Source of the DNA: an uncultured Catenibacterium sp.
GTDB taxonomy: Bacteria; Bacillota_I; Bacilli_A; Erysipelotrichales; Coprobacillaceae
Reading direction: 5' to 3'
DNA: 19,023 nt
Assembly: GCA_900764725.1 (NCBI GenBank)
Contig: CAAFPB010000145.1
Coordinates: forward strand, 1 to 19,023
Below are positions 1-6,637 of this stretch, one piece after another (the first letter of the stretch is position 1; every line of letters begins with the position of its first letter). The notes beneath the pieces were generated by a model. The model was not told the origin of the DNA. It did not search any database and worked only from the letters and a program-made list of their open reading frames with translations. Both the position numbers and the translations under genes were made by a program.

Positions 1-34
1 AAAAGTTTAAATAAATGTAGAAGTGATAGGAGTC

Positions 35-63
35 TTGTAACTTACATTAAAATAGATTAAAAT
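35..63 (+). promoter_or_regulatory. Predicted sigma-A promoter for the first membrane protein gene
   Basis: A TTGTAA -35 box (35-40) and a TAAAAT -10 box (58-63) are separated by 17 bases. Transcription would start near 70, just ahead of the GGGG ribosome binding site at 74-77. The match is good but the region is very AT-rich, so chance matches are possible. Confidence 0.5.
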
Positions 64-84
64 ACATATAAAAGGGGAATCACT

Positions 85-492
85 ATGAAAGATACGACTA
101 AATCAATAATCTATGGGGTTAGTCCTATAGCACTTTATATCATACAAACTTCATCAACTGAATATGTACAGAAGTTCCAGCAGGCACTCACATTACTTAC
201 ACAGGATCAGAATTATTCTACTGCCATCTCTTTTTCTATTATCACAAATATTTTAATTGCGATATGTTTTATTCTCATGTTTGTGATGGCAACTAAGAAT
301 AATGTCACTAAGATTATTAGTGCTGTTTATGTTGTGGTAGGTCTATTCCTTCTCTTTGACCAATATACTGCCACTATTCAGAATCATCTTTATACTAATG
401 TGATTACACAATTCACATATAATAATATTTCTTTAATTGTGATAACGACAGTCATTATGATTTATAATCTTTATAACCTTCTTAAAAAGTAG
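85..492 (+). CDS. Small hypothetical integral membrane protein (135 aa)
   Basis: I do not recognise this gene. The protein has three clear hydrophobic spans, at about residues 48-69, 74-92 and 113-131, and a weaker one at 8-20. It ends with a short basic tail (LLKK). No catalytic motif is visible. The start is supported by a GGGG ribosome binding site seven bases upstream. A promoter lies immediately before it and a strong hairpin terminator overlaps its stop codon, so it is probably transcribed alone. It stands upstream of a membrane protein/regulator operon, but no sequence similarity to those membrane proteins was evident by eye. That it is a real gene is fairly sure; its function is unknown. 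Confidence 0.75.
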   Translation: MKDTTKSIIYGVSPIALYIIQTSSTEYVQKFQQALTLLTQDQNYSTAISFSIITNILIAICFILMFVMATKNNVTKIISAVYVVVGLFLLFDQYTATIQNHLYTNVITQFTYNNISLIVITTVIMIYNLYNLLKK

Positions 493-517
493 AAATCATT
501 CATGATTTCTACTTTTA
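485..517 (+). terminator. Rho-independent terminator overlapping the stop codon
   Basis: A perfect inverted repeat has arms at 485-499 and 502-516 with a two-base centre. The downstream arm ends in TTTT. The TAG stop codon lies inside the upstream arm. The hairpin is symmetrical and could work in both directions, although no minus-strand gene ends here. Confidence 0.8.
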
Positions 518-529
518 TTGGTTATTGAC

Positions 530-558
530 TTTAAATTTGTTGTTATAAATTGTATAAT
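530..558 (+). promoter_or_regulatory. Predicted promoter for the wHTH/membrane protein operon
   Basis: A perfect TATAAT -10 box (553-558) lies 17 bases downstream of a TTTAAA -35 box (530-535). A better -35 sequence, TTGACT at 525-530, is also present but sits 22 bases away, which is too far. Transcription would start near 565, about 20 bases before the first gene. Confidence 0.5.
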
Positions 559-586
559 AATTGTAAGATATGGAAATGATAAATAA

Positions 587-1114
587 ATGAAAAAGACTAA
601 TTTTGATACAATCAATAAACAATTTGAAAAGGATGATACGAAACCATGTGAAGGAATCAGGGTTATTCTTTTTGTATGGATTATATCTTTTTTGATATTG
701 AATATGATAAGAAATAGGATTTCTTTTATTCCTGTTGATTTAGTCTGTTCAATTCTGCCTTTTCTGGTATATCTAGTAATGGTTTTAAAAAGTGATATAA
801 GTGTCAAGGAGAGACGCTTTTTAAAAGCTTTTATAATCTATCCATTATTAATATTCTTGACAGAAGTAGCTTCGATATTTAATATACAGTCTATTTATTC
901 AAAGCTTCCATTATCTTATTTGATTGCCTTTGCAGCAATCTATTCTATCTATAGTTACTTTCATGATAAAAAGTATATTTATCTGTTGATTGTAGATATG
1001 TTATTTATTGTCTTGGATATTGTTTTAAATACCCAAATGAGTTTATTTATAAATAACGCTTTAATAATGATGTTTTTATTTATTGCAGTATTGATGATGA
1101 AGGAGGAACTATAA
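587..1114 (+). CDS. Membrane protein, paralogue of the protein at 1448-2137 (175 aa)
   Basis: This is a polytopic membrane protein with about five to six hydrophobic spans between residues 25 and 170, after a charged N-terminal segment. It aligns by eye with the protein encoded at 1448-2137. The shared blocks are KP-x-EGI near the N-terminus, PF-x-VY followed by KER-x-(F/Y)LK-(A/S)F in the middle, and (L/F)P-(L/F)SYL then (A/S)-(I/L)Y further on. It is about 50 residues shorter than that paralogue. The ribosome binding site is weak (GG at 572-573). A six-codon upstream reading frame starting at 570 ends in a TGA that overlaps this start codon (ATGA at 587-590). The next gene, a winged-helix regulator, starts directly after the stop. 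The function is unknown; a role in sensing or in holding the regulator at the membrane is inference. Confidence 0.75.
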   Translation: MKKTNFDTINKQFEKDDTKPCEGIRVILFVWIISFLILNMIRNRISFIPVDLVCSILPFLVYLVMVLKSDISVKERRFLKAFIIYPLLIFLTEVASIFNIQSIYSKLPLSYLIAFAAIYSIYSYFHDKKYIYLLIVDMLFIVLDIVLNTQMSLFINNALIMMFLFIAVLMMKEEL

Positions 1115-1444
1115 GTGGAAAACGTTATGAATGACACATCAAAGGTATTTGAATCACATATAAGGATTCAAATGATTGCTAGTTTAAGTATTAGTGATCT
1201 CACTTATAAACAGATGAAGGAGATTCTTGGCTGTACTGATGGAAATATGACAACACATACTAAGAAGCTTATTCAAGAAGGTTTTATGGTAGTAAAGAAA
1301 GAGTTTGTGAATAATAGACCTCAGACGACTTATCATTTAACAGATGAAGGAAGAAAACAGTTTGAGGACTATGTACAGTTATTAAATACTTTAGTAGAAG
1401 ATGGTAAAAAGGCACAGGAAAAAGAAGCTGCATTGGAAGTGTAA
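1115..1444 (+). CDS. Winged-helix DNA-binding transcriptional regulator (MarR/HTH_34-like, 109 aa)
   Basis: The protein is a single winged-helix domain. Residues 28-60 hold the helix-turn-helix, with LTYKQMKEIL then a recognition-helix region around GNMTTHTKKL, followed by a wing (VKKEFVNNRPQTTYHLT) and the TDEGRKQFEDY stretch typical of small one-domain regulators of this class. A C-terminal helix at 82-108 probably dimerises. The start is GTG at 1115, directly after the previous stop, because a perfect AGGAGG (1101-1106) lies eight bases upstream; an ATG at 1127 would be too far from it. The regulator is enclosed by two paralogous membrane proteins in one operon, so it probably controls this operon or answers to those proteins. 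No effector-binding domain is present, so any signal must come from a partner. Confidence 0.85.
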   Translation: MENVMNDTSKVFESHIRIQMIASLSISDLTYKQMKEILGCTDGNMTTHTKKLIQEGFMVVKKEFVNNRPQTTYHLTDEGRKQFEDYVQLLNTLVEDGKKAQEKEAALEV

Positions 1445-1447
1445 TCA

Positions 1448-2137
1448 ATGAATGAAAATGAGATACTTCAACTAATCAAAAGAAGTGTAAGTGATACAAA
1501 ACATGTTTTAAATGATGGAAAACCATTTGAAGGGATAAAAGAAGTATTGTGTTCCTGGTTACTTACATTATTTATATGTAATTTCTTAAATAGTTTTTTC
1601 ACTCATTTATCTATGACTTTTTATTTTTATGGTTCAAATGTATATTATTGGATAAAAGACATACTTACTATCTTATCTCTTGTAACACCTTTTGTGGTAT
1701 ATATAGTATCTACAAAGAGAATAGATATGACAAATAAAGAAAGAGATTATTTGAAATCGTTCTTTATATTTCCTATTCTCTATGTTTTCTGTGCATGTCT
1801 ACCGATGCTTTTAAAAGCAGTTGACCCATACTTACAGTTCCAGCTTGTATTTTCTTTTCCATTCTCATATCTTGTTACACTCATGGCTTTATATCATTTG
1901 AATGGATACTTCAAGAATAAATATCTATTTGGAATTATGATTGTATTTGTGGCTTTCTTGCTGATCTATTTCATATTTGAGACTTATATTGAGTTAAATC
2001 AATTTAAACTATTTCCGATGTGGGTTTTACGTGTTGATTACCAATTACAGGATCTAAATGAAATATTTCTCATAGATACTATATTTCTTGCATGTACCTG
2101 CTTTTTTATGACACATCACTATATTGACGAAGACTAG
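1448..2137 (+). CDS. Membrane protein, paralogue of the protein at 587-1114 (229 aa)
   Basis: This is a polytopic membrane protein of about six spans following a charged N-terminal segment of some 35 residues. It shares ordered blocks with the protein at 587-1114: KP-x-EGI, then PF-x-VY with NKER-x-YLKSF about 20 residues on, then FPFSYL with ALYHLNGYF. The extra length lies in an early loop (around YFYGSNVYYW) and in the C-terminal region. It begins three bases after the regulator's stop codon, with a GGAAG site (1435-1439) inside that gene, which suggests translational coupling. A strong terminator overlaps its end. I do not recognise the family. The duplication around a regulator suggests two related sensors or partners. 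Confidence 0.8.
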   Translation: MNENEILQLIKRSVSDTKHVLNDGKPFEGIKEVLCSWLLTLFICNFLNSFFTHLSMTFYFYGSNVYYWIKDILTILSLVTPFVVYIVSTKRIDMTNKERDYLKSFFIFPILYVFCACLPMLLKAVDPYLQFQLVFSFPFSYLVTLMALYHLNGYFKNKYLFGIMIVFVAFLLIYFIFETYIELNQFKLFPMWVLRVDYQLQDLNEIFLIDTIFLACTCFFMTHHYIDED

Positions 2138-2156
2138 TATACGCTAGTCTTTTTTA
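2130..2156 (+). terminator. Rho-independent terminator closing the wHTH operon
   Basis: Arms of eight bases (2130-2137 and 2144-2151) enclose a six-base loop and are followed by a run of T to 2155. The upstream arm contains the stop codon of the membrane protein gene. Confidence 0.85.
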
Positions 2157-2174
2157 ATATAATAAATATTACTC

Positions 2175-2203
2175 TTTATTAAATATAATACATTATGTAT
2201 AAT
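2175..2203 (+). promoter_or_regulatory. Weak candidate promoter for the first lipoprotein gene
   Basis: TATAAT at 2198-2203 has a poor -35 match (TTTATT, 2175-2180) 17 bases upstream. A second TATAAT at 2184-2189 has no good -35 box. The preceding terminator means a promoter is needed somewhere here, but which one is used cannot be decided by reading. Confidence 0.3.
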
Positions 2204-2224
2204 AGAAGTAAGGAAGGGACAAAA

Positions 2225-2761
2225 ATGAAAACGCTGACAGTTATAATTTGCTTGGCTTTACTTCTTTCTGGATGTTCTACTCAAAGAGAAGTGCAAAAGA
2301 ACCATAGTACAGGTCTTTATTTCAATGAACTGAATAATTTATGTCTTGTTACTAAAGTTAAACTATATGATACAAAAGATGAAGCAATAGATGTCTATGT
2401 GAATAATAAGAAAGTCGTATCAGAATTACATGATGAGGAAATGGCATTAGTTGTAAGTAATAGAGATTATATTACAACAAGGAAATCAACCACTCATAAT
2501 CGTTATATGAACTATAGTGATTATCTTCGTCATCATACAAATGATGATTTAGAAGAAGGAAGAATGATTATTTATGATTTTGAAAAGAATGATAATCAGA
2601 AAATTAAAGGAACAGTGTTACTTGCATTGTTTGATTCAGGAGAAAACTTCATAGATGCGAAAACATATTTTCTAACTAATGAAAAGAAACAAAGATTTGA
2701 ATGGGTTTATACTGAGCCATATTGTTATGCGGAAGTAACGGTACTTGCGTATAAAGAGTAG
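2225..2761 (+). CDS. Putative lipoprotein, paralogue of the one at 3414-3950 (178 aa)
   Basis: The N-terminus is a lipoprotein signal peptide: MK, a hydrophobic stretch, then the lipobox LSGC with the acceptor cysteine at residue 17. The mature part is polar. The start is ATG 2225, because AGGAAGG (2211-2217) lies just upstream; an in-frame ATG at 2195 would spoil the signal peptide and lacks a site. The protein matches the lipoprotein at 3414-3950 in total length, cysteine position, a TGL-x-(Y/H) block after the signal, a DVYV-x-NKK block in the middle, and the end, where KG followed by (I/L)A(V/L)FD precedes an (A)K segment and a final aromatic-rich strand. That pattern suggests a beta-rich fold. 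No known family was recognised. Confidence 0.75.
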   Translation: MKTLTVIICLALLLSGCSTQREVQKNHSTGLYFNELNNLCLVTKVKLYDTKDEAIDVYVNNKKVVSELHDEEMALVVSNRDYITTRKSTTHNRYMNYSDYLRHHTNDDLEEGRMIIYDFEKNDNQKIKGTVLLALFDSGENFIDAKTYFLTNEKKQRFEWVYTEPYCYAEVTVLAYKE

Positions 2762-2766
2762 AGAGT

Positions 2767-2795
2767 TTGTTAATAAAACATTCTAATGGTATTTA
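2767..2795 (+). promoter_or_regulatory. Candidate promoter for the secreted-protein gene
   Basis: TTGTTA (2767-2772) and TATTTA (2790-2795) are spaced by 17 bases. Transcription would start near 2802, about 40 bases before the next gene. The -10 box is only a fair match. Confidence 0.4.
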
Positions 2796-2841
2796 AATGA
2801 ATTAGTTAATACAAATTAGTCTTAAATGGAGAAATGCTAAT

Positions 2842-3405
2842 ATGAAAAAAATGATAATTATTTTTGCTTTGGCCATTGGGTTATTTAATAATTCAACTGT
2901 TTATGGTAGTGATCGTATGAAAGATTATCAAATAATTTTAATGCATAATGAATTGGATGTTACAAATCTGTATATTGATCAAGTGAGTAAATTAAAAGGC
3001 ACAAAGCTTAATGCTTATTTAGATAGAAATCATTTGGATATGATAGCTATCACTAAAGTTAATTCTGTAAAAACTGTAACGAAAAGATGTTCATTACGAA
3101 CTGTTAATAAGAGAATAGAAGGGAATGTGTATACATTTAAATGGAACACAGTGATTAAATGTAAGTTTAGCTATAATCCTAGTACATATAAAATTGGCAA
3201 TATATATGAAACATCTATAAATGTATATAATAGAAACATCTGTGAAGGTTTTACTGATGCTGTTTTAAAAGGAAAACCATCTTTTTCTAAATCTACTGAT
3301 AATTTGTCACTACTACTTAAAGCTAATTACACCCTTACGACACAAATAAATACCACAAAAGTTACGCTAGGTCCATATATAGATACAACTGTTATTAGTG
3401 CATAG
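2842..3405 (+). CDS. Hypothetical secreted protein with signal peptide (187 aa)
   Basis: The protein begins with a cleavable signal peptide: MKK, a hydrophobic core to about residue 17, and a likely cleavage after VYG near residue 22. No later membrane segment is seen, so it is probably released or wall-associated. The mature part is rich in Lys, Thr and Asn and has three cysteines (in KRCS, IKCK and NICE), with alternating patterns suggesting beta strands. No family was recognised. A GGAG site lies ten bases upstream of the chosen ATG. It is sandwiched between two paralogous lipoprotein genes, and the downstream one starts only eight bases after its stop codon, so the two are surely co-translated. 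Confidence 0.7.
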   Translation: MKKMIIIFALAIGLFNNSTVYGSDRMKDYQIILMHNELDVTNLYIDQVSKLKGTKLNAYLDRNHLDMIAITKVNSVKTVTKRCSLRTVNKRIEGNVYTFKWNTVIKCKFSYNPSTYKIGNIYETSINVYNRNICEGFTDAVLKGKPSFSKSTDNLSLLLKANYTLTTQINTTKVTLGPYIDTTVISA

Positions 3406-3413
3406 GAGTGAAT

Positions 3414-3950
3414 ATGAAAAATATTATAAATATAGTTATATTATGTATCTTGCTGGTTGCTTGTAGTCATCAAGTACATTATAAAGATACAGGACTTCAC
3501 TATGATAGGCTAGGGTATAAGACGCTTCTTGTTAGACATAGTAATACACATCATTTTGATGAACATGGAACTGTAGATTATATCTATGATGTATATGTTA
3601 AGAATAAAAAGAGACCTGTTGTAAAATCATTGAGATTAGCTGAACTTGCGATTATTCATGCGGATCGAGCAGATATTTATACAAAAAGTGTAAGTGGTAA
3701 AGATAGACTAGATTCAATAGATTTTGACTACAAATATGACACAAAAAAGAAAACAGTAAAATGTATATTAAGAAAAACCAAGAGAGTACCTATGAAAGGG
3801 AAAATATGTATAGCAGTGTTTGATGAAAGCAGAAATGTTGTTAATGCGAAAGAATTTGATGTGAAAGATCAAATGAAGCAGGAGGTGACCTGGCGTGTAT
3901 ACCAGAAGTTTACATATGCAACATGTATTGCGAGAGTTTATAAAAAATAA
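3414..3950 (+). CDS. Putative lipoprotein, paralogue of the one at 2225-2761 (178 aa)
   Basis: A short lipoprotein signal peptide ends in the lipobox LVAC, with cysteine at residue 17, the same position as in the upstream paralogue. Both proteins are 178 residues long and share the TGL block, the DVYV-x-NKK block and the C-terminal half, but they are well diverged. ATG 3414 is chosen because AGGAG (3404-3408) lies five bases upstream; the in-frame GTG at 3408 overlaps that site. The mature chain is very basic and rich in tyrosine. No known domain is recognised. The two lipoproteins separated by a secreted-protein gene look like an old duplication. Confidence 0.75.
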   Translation: MKNIINIVILCILLVACSHQVHYKDTGLHYDRLGYKTLLVRHSNTHHFDEHGTVDYIYDVYVKNKKRPVVKSLRLAELAIIHADRADIYTKSVSGKDRLDSIDFDYKYDTKKKTVKCILRKTKRVPMKGKICIAVFDESRNVVNAKEFDVKDQMKQEVTWRVYQKFTYATCIARVYKK

Positions 3951-4000
3951 GTTTCAGAAGTTCATGGTGTTTAAAACAATTACGAAAAGAGGAAACGAAA

Positions 4001-4525
4001 ATGAAAAAATTAATTTCTGTCTTAAGTTGTTTATGTATTTTATTGAGCCATTCATATTATAGTTATGCAGTAGAAATTACTCAGTTTGAGGATGAAAATT
4101 ATTCTTATGAATACTATAACAAGGATACGGGTGAATATTTTATCTGGGAAGGTACAAATCCGTATTCTCGCTCTAATGTGGTAGGTACTTTTAGATTTAA
4201 AATTCAAAGATTTTTAAGACCTGATAAGAATTTCTTCTTTAAAACTGACAAAGTAAAAGTTGTTATGAATGAAGCATACTTTGCTAACTATGACGATGTA
4301 AAGAAATCATGTTGCAATAAACATAGATTTAATATTAGCGTTCAAAGATATGGCGTTACGAATAACTATGCATATTTCACTGCACCTATCATATCTACTA
4401 CATCAAAAAAATTAGGAGGCGGTTTTTTACTTAGTCCAACACCTTATAGAATAGAAATCACTAATGAAAGTGAATTGCCATCATATGTATTTTTATGTGG
4501 ATCAGGTAATATTAGTAACTATTAA
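4001..4525 (+). CDS. Hypothetical secreted protein with signal peptide (174 aa)
   Basis: A signal peptide covers about residues 1-23, with cleavage likely after SYA. The mature protein starts with an acidic, tyrosine-rich segment and has a CC pair at 104-105 and a further cysteine at 166. A glycine-rich LGGGF segment lies at 138-142. No membrane span follows the signal peptide, so it is probably exported. The start has an AGAGGAAA site nearby. The VanZ-like gene begins 11 bases after its stop, so the two are very likely one transcript. The protein is not obviously related to the other secreted protein at 2842-3405. The function is unknown. Confidence 0.7.
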   Translation: MKKLISVLSCLCILLSHSYYSYAVEITQFEDENYSYEYYNKDTGEYFIWEGTNPYSRSNVVGTFRFKIQRFLRPDKNFFFKTDKVKVVMNEAYFANYDDVKKSCCNKHRFNISVQRYGVTNNYAYFTAPIISTTSKKLGGGFLLSPTPYRIEITNESELPSYVFLCGSGNISNY

Positions 4526-4536
4526 AGGAGAAAAGT

Positions 4537-4959
4537 ATGAAAAAGACTCTATCATTTAAATCGTGCATTATTGTATTCTACTTATTTGTATTTCTTGCAT
4601 TTATAGTAGCAAAGAGACCTATTCTGAGTGATAGTACACCTTACTTTTCTAGAATAGCCAATGCGACTAATCTTGTACCATTCTATTATGGTCCTAATTC
4701 AAATTATCAAGCGTTACAAATGAATATTATCATGAAGATATTCTTAGTGATGCCAGTCGCATTGTATTATGTGATCAAGAAGGATTGTACATTAGGACAC
4801 TTACTCACATTTATTCTAGGAGCTAGTTTTGTATTTGAAGTAGCTAAATTACTTTCATTAAGAGGCTATTTTGATGTCACTGATTTCTTCTATTATATGG
4901 CAGGTGCTGCCCTCGCTTACTATATGTATAGAAGTATCAAGTTCTTTATTAAGAAATAA
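4537..4959 (+). CDS. VanZ-like family membrane protein, copy 1 (140 aa)
   Basis: The protein has four hydrophobic spans at about residues 8-24, 63-80, 86-106 and 117-134. Features matching the VanZ-like family are NLVPF at 45-49, an Asn at 63 opening the second span, and the C-terminal motif with Glu101 and FDVTD at 112-116 followed by a small-residue-rich last span. VanZ-like proteins are widespread in Gram-positive bacteria and their biochemical role is poorly known; the name comes from teicoplanin resistance, which must not be assumed here. An AAAGGAGAAA site precedes the start. The gene follows a secreted-protein gene at 11 bases and is duplicated at 5251-5673. Confidence 0.85.
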   Translation: MKKTLSFKSCIIVFYLFVFLAFIVAKRPILSDSTPYFSRIANATNLVPFYYGPNSNYQALQMNIIMKIFLVMPVALYYVIKKDCTLGHLLTFILGASFVFEVAKLLSLRGYFDVTDFFYYMAGAALAYYMYRSIKFFIKK

Positions 4960-4985
4960 CAATATAACATCATGAACTATGAATA

Positions 4986-5017
4986 AAAGGAGGAAAATCG
5001 ATTTGATTTTCCTCTTT
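4986..5017 (+). terminator. Hairpin terminator after VanZ-like copy 1
   Basis: GAGGAAAATC (4990-4999) pairs with GATTTTCCTC (5005-5014) across a five-base loop, with extra weaker pairs outside. Only three T residues follow, so termination may be partial. The same hairpin recurs after copy 2. Confidence 0.6.
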
Positions 5018-5239
5018 GAAATTTGGGTACGAGTTCAGATGAAATGAAATTTTCGTATAAATGCAATATTCAATATGAGAACTATATTTATAATGTAGCG
5101 AGATTTTCAAAGATTCTGATTAAACTTAAAAATGAAAATTCATTTATTAAATTTCTTGGTTTTTCTATTTTTCATAGTATATAATAATGTTGTAGTTATA
5201 AGTAGTAAAGATAGTCATATAGTTCATGATCATATTAAC
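5018..5239 (+). other. Spacer between VanZ-like copies, with two tiny overlapping reading frames
   Basis: This AT-rich stretch contains no recognised gene. Two small frames run through it. One at 5044-5184 encodes 46 residues. The other at 5132-5254 encodes 40 residues, begins like a signal peptide (MK, then a hydrophobic stretch to about residue 23), and ends with a TGA that overlaps the ATG of VanZ-like copy 2 (ATGA). Neither has a convincing ribosome binding site, and a promoter for copy 2 seems to lie inside both. They may be remnants of a secreted-protein gene that once preceded copy 2, as one still precedes copy 1, or chance frames. Confidence 0.4.
5156..5185 (+). promoter_or_regulatory. 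Predicted promoter for VanZ-like copy 2
   Basis: TTGGTT (5156-5161) and a perfect TATAAT (5180-5185) are 18 bases apart. Transcription would start near 5192, leaving a leader of about 60 bases before copy 2. Copy 1 has no equivalent and is probably read from upstream genes. Confidence 0.5.
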
Positions 5240-5250
5240 AGGAGGAAATT

Positions 5251-5673
5251 ATGAAAAAGACCCTATCGTTTAAATCATGCATTATCGTATTCTACTTACT
5301 TGTATTTATCGCATTTATAATAGAGAAAAGACCTATTCTAAGTGATAGTACACCTTACTTCTCTAGAATAGCCAATGCGACTAATCTTGTACCATTCTAT
5401 TATGATCCTAATTCAAACTATCAGGCGTTACAGATGAATATTATCATGAAGATATTCTTAGTAATGCCAATCGCATTATATTATTTGATCAAGAAGGATT
5501 GTACATTAGGACAGCTAATCACATTTATTCTAGGTGCTAGCTTTGTATTTGAAGTAGCTAAATTACTTTCATTAAGAGGCTATTTTGATGTCACTGATTT
5601 CTTCTATTATATGGCAGGTGCTGCCCTTGCTTACTATATCTATAGAAGTATCAAGTTCTTTGTCAAGAAATAA
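5251..5673 (+). CDS. VanZ-like family membrane protein, copy 2 (140 aa)
   Basis: This is a near-identical copy of the protein at 4537-4959. The 11 differences I count are mostly conservative and hydrophobic. The notable ones are Ala25 to Glu, Gly52 to Asp and His88 to Gln. The family motifs (NLVPF at 45-49, Glu101, FDVTD at 112-116) are kept in both, so both probably work. A strong AGGAGG (5240-5245) lies five bases upstream. Unlike copy 1, it has a nearby promoter of its own and no full-length secreted-protein gene in front. The lipid kinase gene converges on it from the other strand, and the two share a terminator hairpin. Confidence 0.85.
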   Translation: MKKTLSFKSCIIVFYLLVFIAFIIEKRPILSDSTPYFSRIANATNLVPFYYDPNSNYQALQMNIIMKIFLVMPIALYYLIKKDCTLGQLITFILGASFVFEVAKLLSLRGYFDVTDFFYYMAGAALAYYIYRSIKFFVKK

Positions 5674-5693
5674 ACAATTAAACATCATGAACT

Positions 5694-5726
5694 AAAAAAG
5701 AGGAAAATCAATCGATTTTCCTCTTT
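5694..5726. terminator. Bidirectional terminator between VanZ-like copy 2 and the lipid kinase
   Basis: A perfect 13-base stem (5697-5709 with 5714-5726) has a four-base loop. Read on the minus strand it is followed by a run of T, giving the lipid kinase gene a strong terminator. On the plus strand the U-tract is short, as after copy 1. Confidence 0.8.
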
Positions 5727-5730
5727 GTGT

Positions 5731-6636
5731 TTATTTCTCGTCCTGATCTGGAATAATCAGTGAAACTGCATGTCTTAAACATTCAACATGAACAGGGAAG
5801 CACTGTCCCTTTTCACCATCAATATCATAGACAATATCTTCATCACAGCTGATTGTGATATCCTTTGCCTGGACATAACGAATCATTGGATTTTGAGGAT
5901 GAAGATTACGCTTATAATCCATAAAAACATTAAGTAGTTCAGCTACATTGCCTTTTTTAATAATAATAAGATCTAACTTACCATCACTTGTAGAAGCATA
6001 TGGAGTCACTCCTGGAAATCCTCCTACATGAGAACTATTCGTAATCATAAATAAGGCTGCATCTTCTTCAAACTCTATTTCATCTGCTTTTACTTTAAGA
6101 TGAAGTGATAAGCCTAACTGTTCAGGTAACATCTTCAATCCATTGATATAGTAGGCAAGAGGACCAAACTTCTTCTTTTCCTCCTTAGTGACAAGAAATC
6201 CAATATCGCTAAACATACCACCACTTAATACATTCGCAAAACAATGATTATCTACATAACCTGCATCAATCTTCTTTGTTTTAAAACGAGCAATCATATC
6301 ACGGAATGCTTCTGGTGTATTAGGAAGATTAAGGTAAGTCGCAAAGTCATTGACAGTACCTGCTGCTAGTATCGCAAGAGGAATCTTAGATTCACTCTTA
6401 ATAAGTCCTGTCATGATTTCATTGATTGTACCATCTCCACCTACGGCTACAATAAAGTCATATTCATTTTTAGTCAGTCTTGCAGCACGTTCTAATCCAT
6501 CATTCTTCCCTCTAGTAAAATAAGTATCGATTGTATTCACATTCGTATGAAGGATTAACTGACCAATAAACTGGTCAATAGACTTCTGGAATGCATGTGT
6601 TCCACTAGAAGGATTAATAATAAACAAGCATTTCAT
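5731..6636 (-). CDS. Diacylglycerol kinase family lipid kinase (DgkB/YegS-like, 301 aa)
   Basis: This enzyme would transfer phosphate from ATP to a lipid hydroxyl, most likely diacylglycerol, returning it to the phospholipid pool at the cytoplasmic face of the membrane. The family signature is complete: NPSSG at residues 8-12, the nucleotide-binding GGDGT at 66-70 followed by INE, and GTVNDF at 93-98. A C-terminal region with DG-x-LDL-type and DGEKG segments matches the second domain. At 301 residues it has the usual length. The start is set by AGGAGG (6643-6648), which lies inside the end of pepT. Only one base separates the pepT stop from this ATG, so the pair is translationally coupled. 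The exact lipid substrate cannot be read from sequence. Confidence 0.9.
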   Translation of the reverse strand: MKCLFIINPSSGTHAFQKSIDQFIGQLILHTNVNTIDTYFTRGKNDGLERAARLTKNEYDFIVAVGGDGTINEIMTGLIKSESKIPLAILAAGTVNDFATYLNLPNTPEAFRDMIARFKTKKIDAGYVDNHCFANVLSGGMFSDIGFLVTKEEKKKFGPLAYYINGLKMLPEQLGLSLHLKVKADEIEFEEDAALFMITNSSHVGGFPGVTPYASTSDGKLDLIIIKKGNVAELLNVFMDYKRNLHPQNPMIRYVQAKDITISCDEDIVYDIDGEKGQCFPVHVECLRHAVSLIIPDQDEK

Positions 6637-6637
6637 A

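Larger units (their letters stand above)
4529..5726 (+). repeat. Tandem direct duplication of a VanZ-like gene with its terminator
   Basis: Two units, about 4529-5017 and 5243-5726, each contain a 140-codon VanZ-like gene, a shared CATCATGAACTA segment downstream, and a terminator whose hairpin arms are the same (GAGGAAAATC and its complement). The encoded proteins differ at 11 of 140 positions by my count. The segment between the units (about 5018-5240) shows no clear counterpart upstream of the first unit. The small divergence implies a fairly recent duplication or ongoing gene conversion. Confidence 0.9.

Noticed and set aside
496..807. Open frame on the minus strand opposite the first membrane protein of the wHTH operon
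   Set aside because: It runs antisense to a better-supported gene, begins inside it and has no promoter or ribosome binding site. Its composition follows from the opposite strand.
4537..5673. Glycopeptide resistance locus because of VanZ-like proteins
   Set aside because: No VanA/B ligase, VanH, VanX or VanRS-type genes are present. VanZ-like proteins are common and mostly unrelated to resistance.
5731..6636. Sphingosine kinase or NAD kinase instead of a diacylglycerol kinase family member
   Set aside because: The GGDGT motif is shared, but NPSSG, GTVNDF, the length and the Gram-positive context favour the DgkB/YegS-like lipid kinase group.
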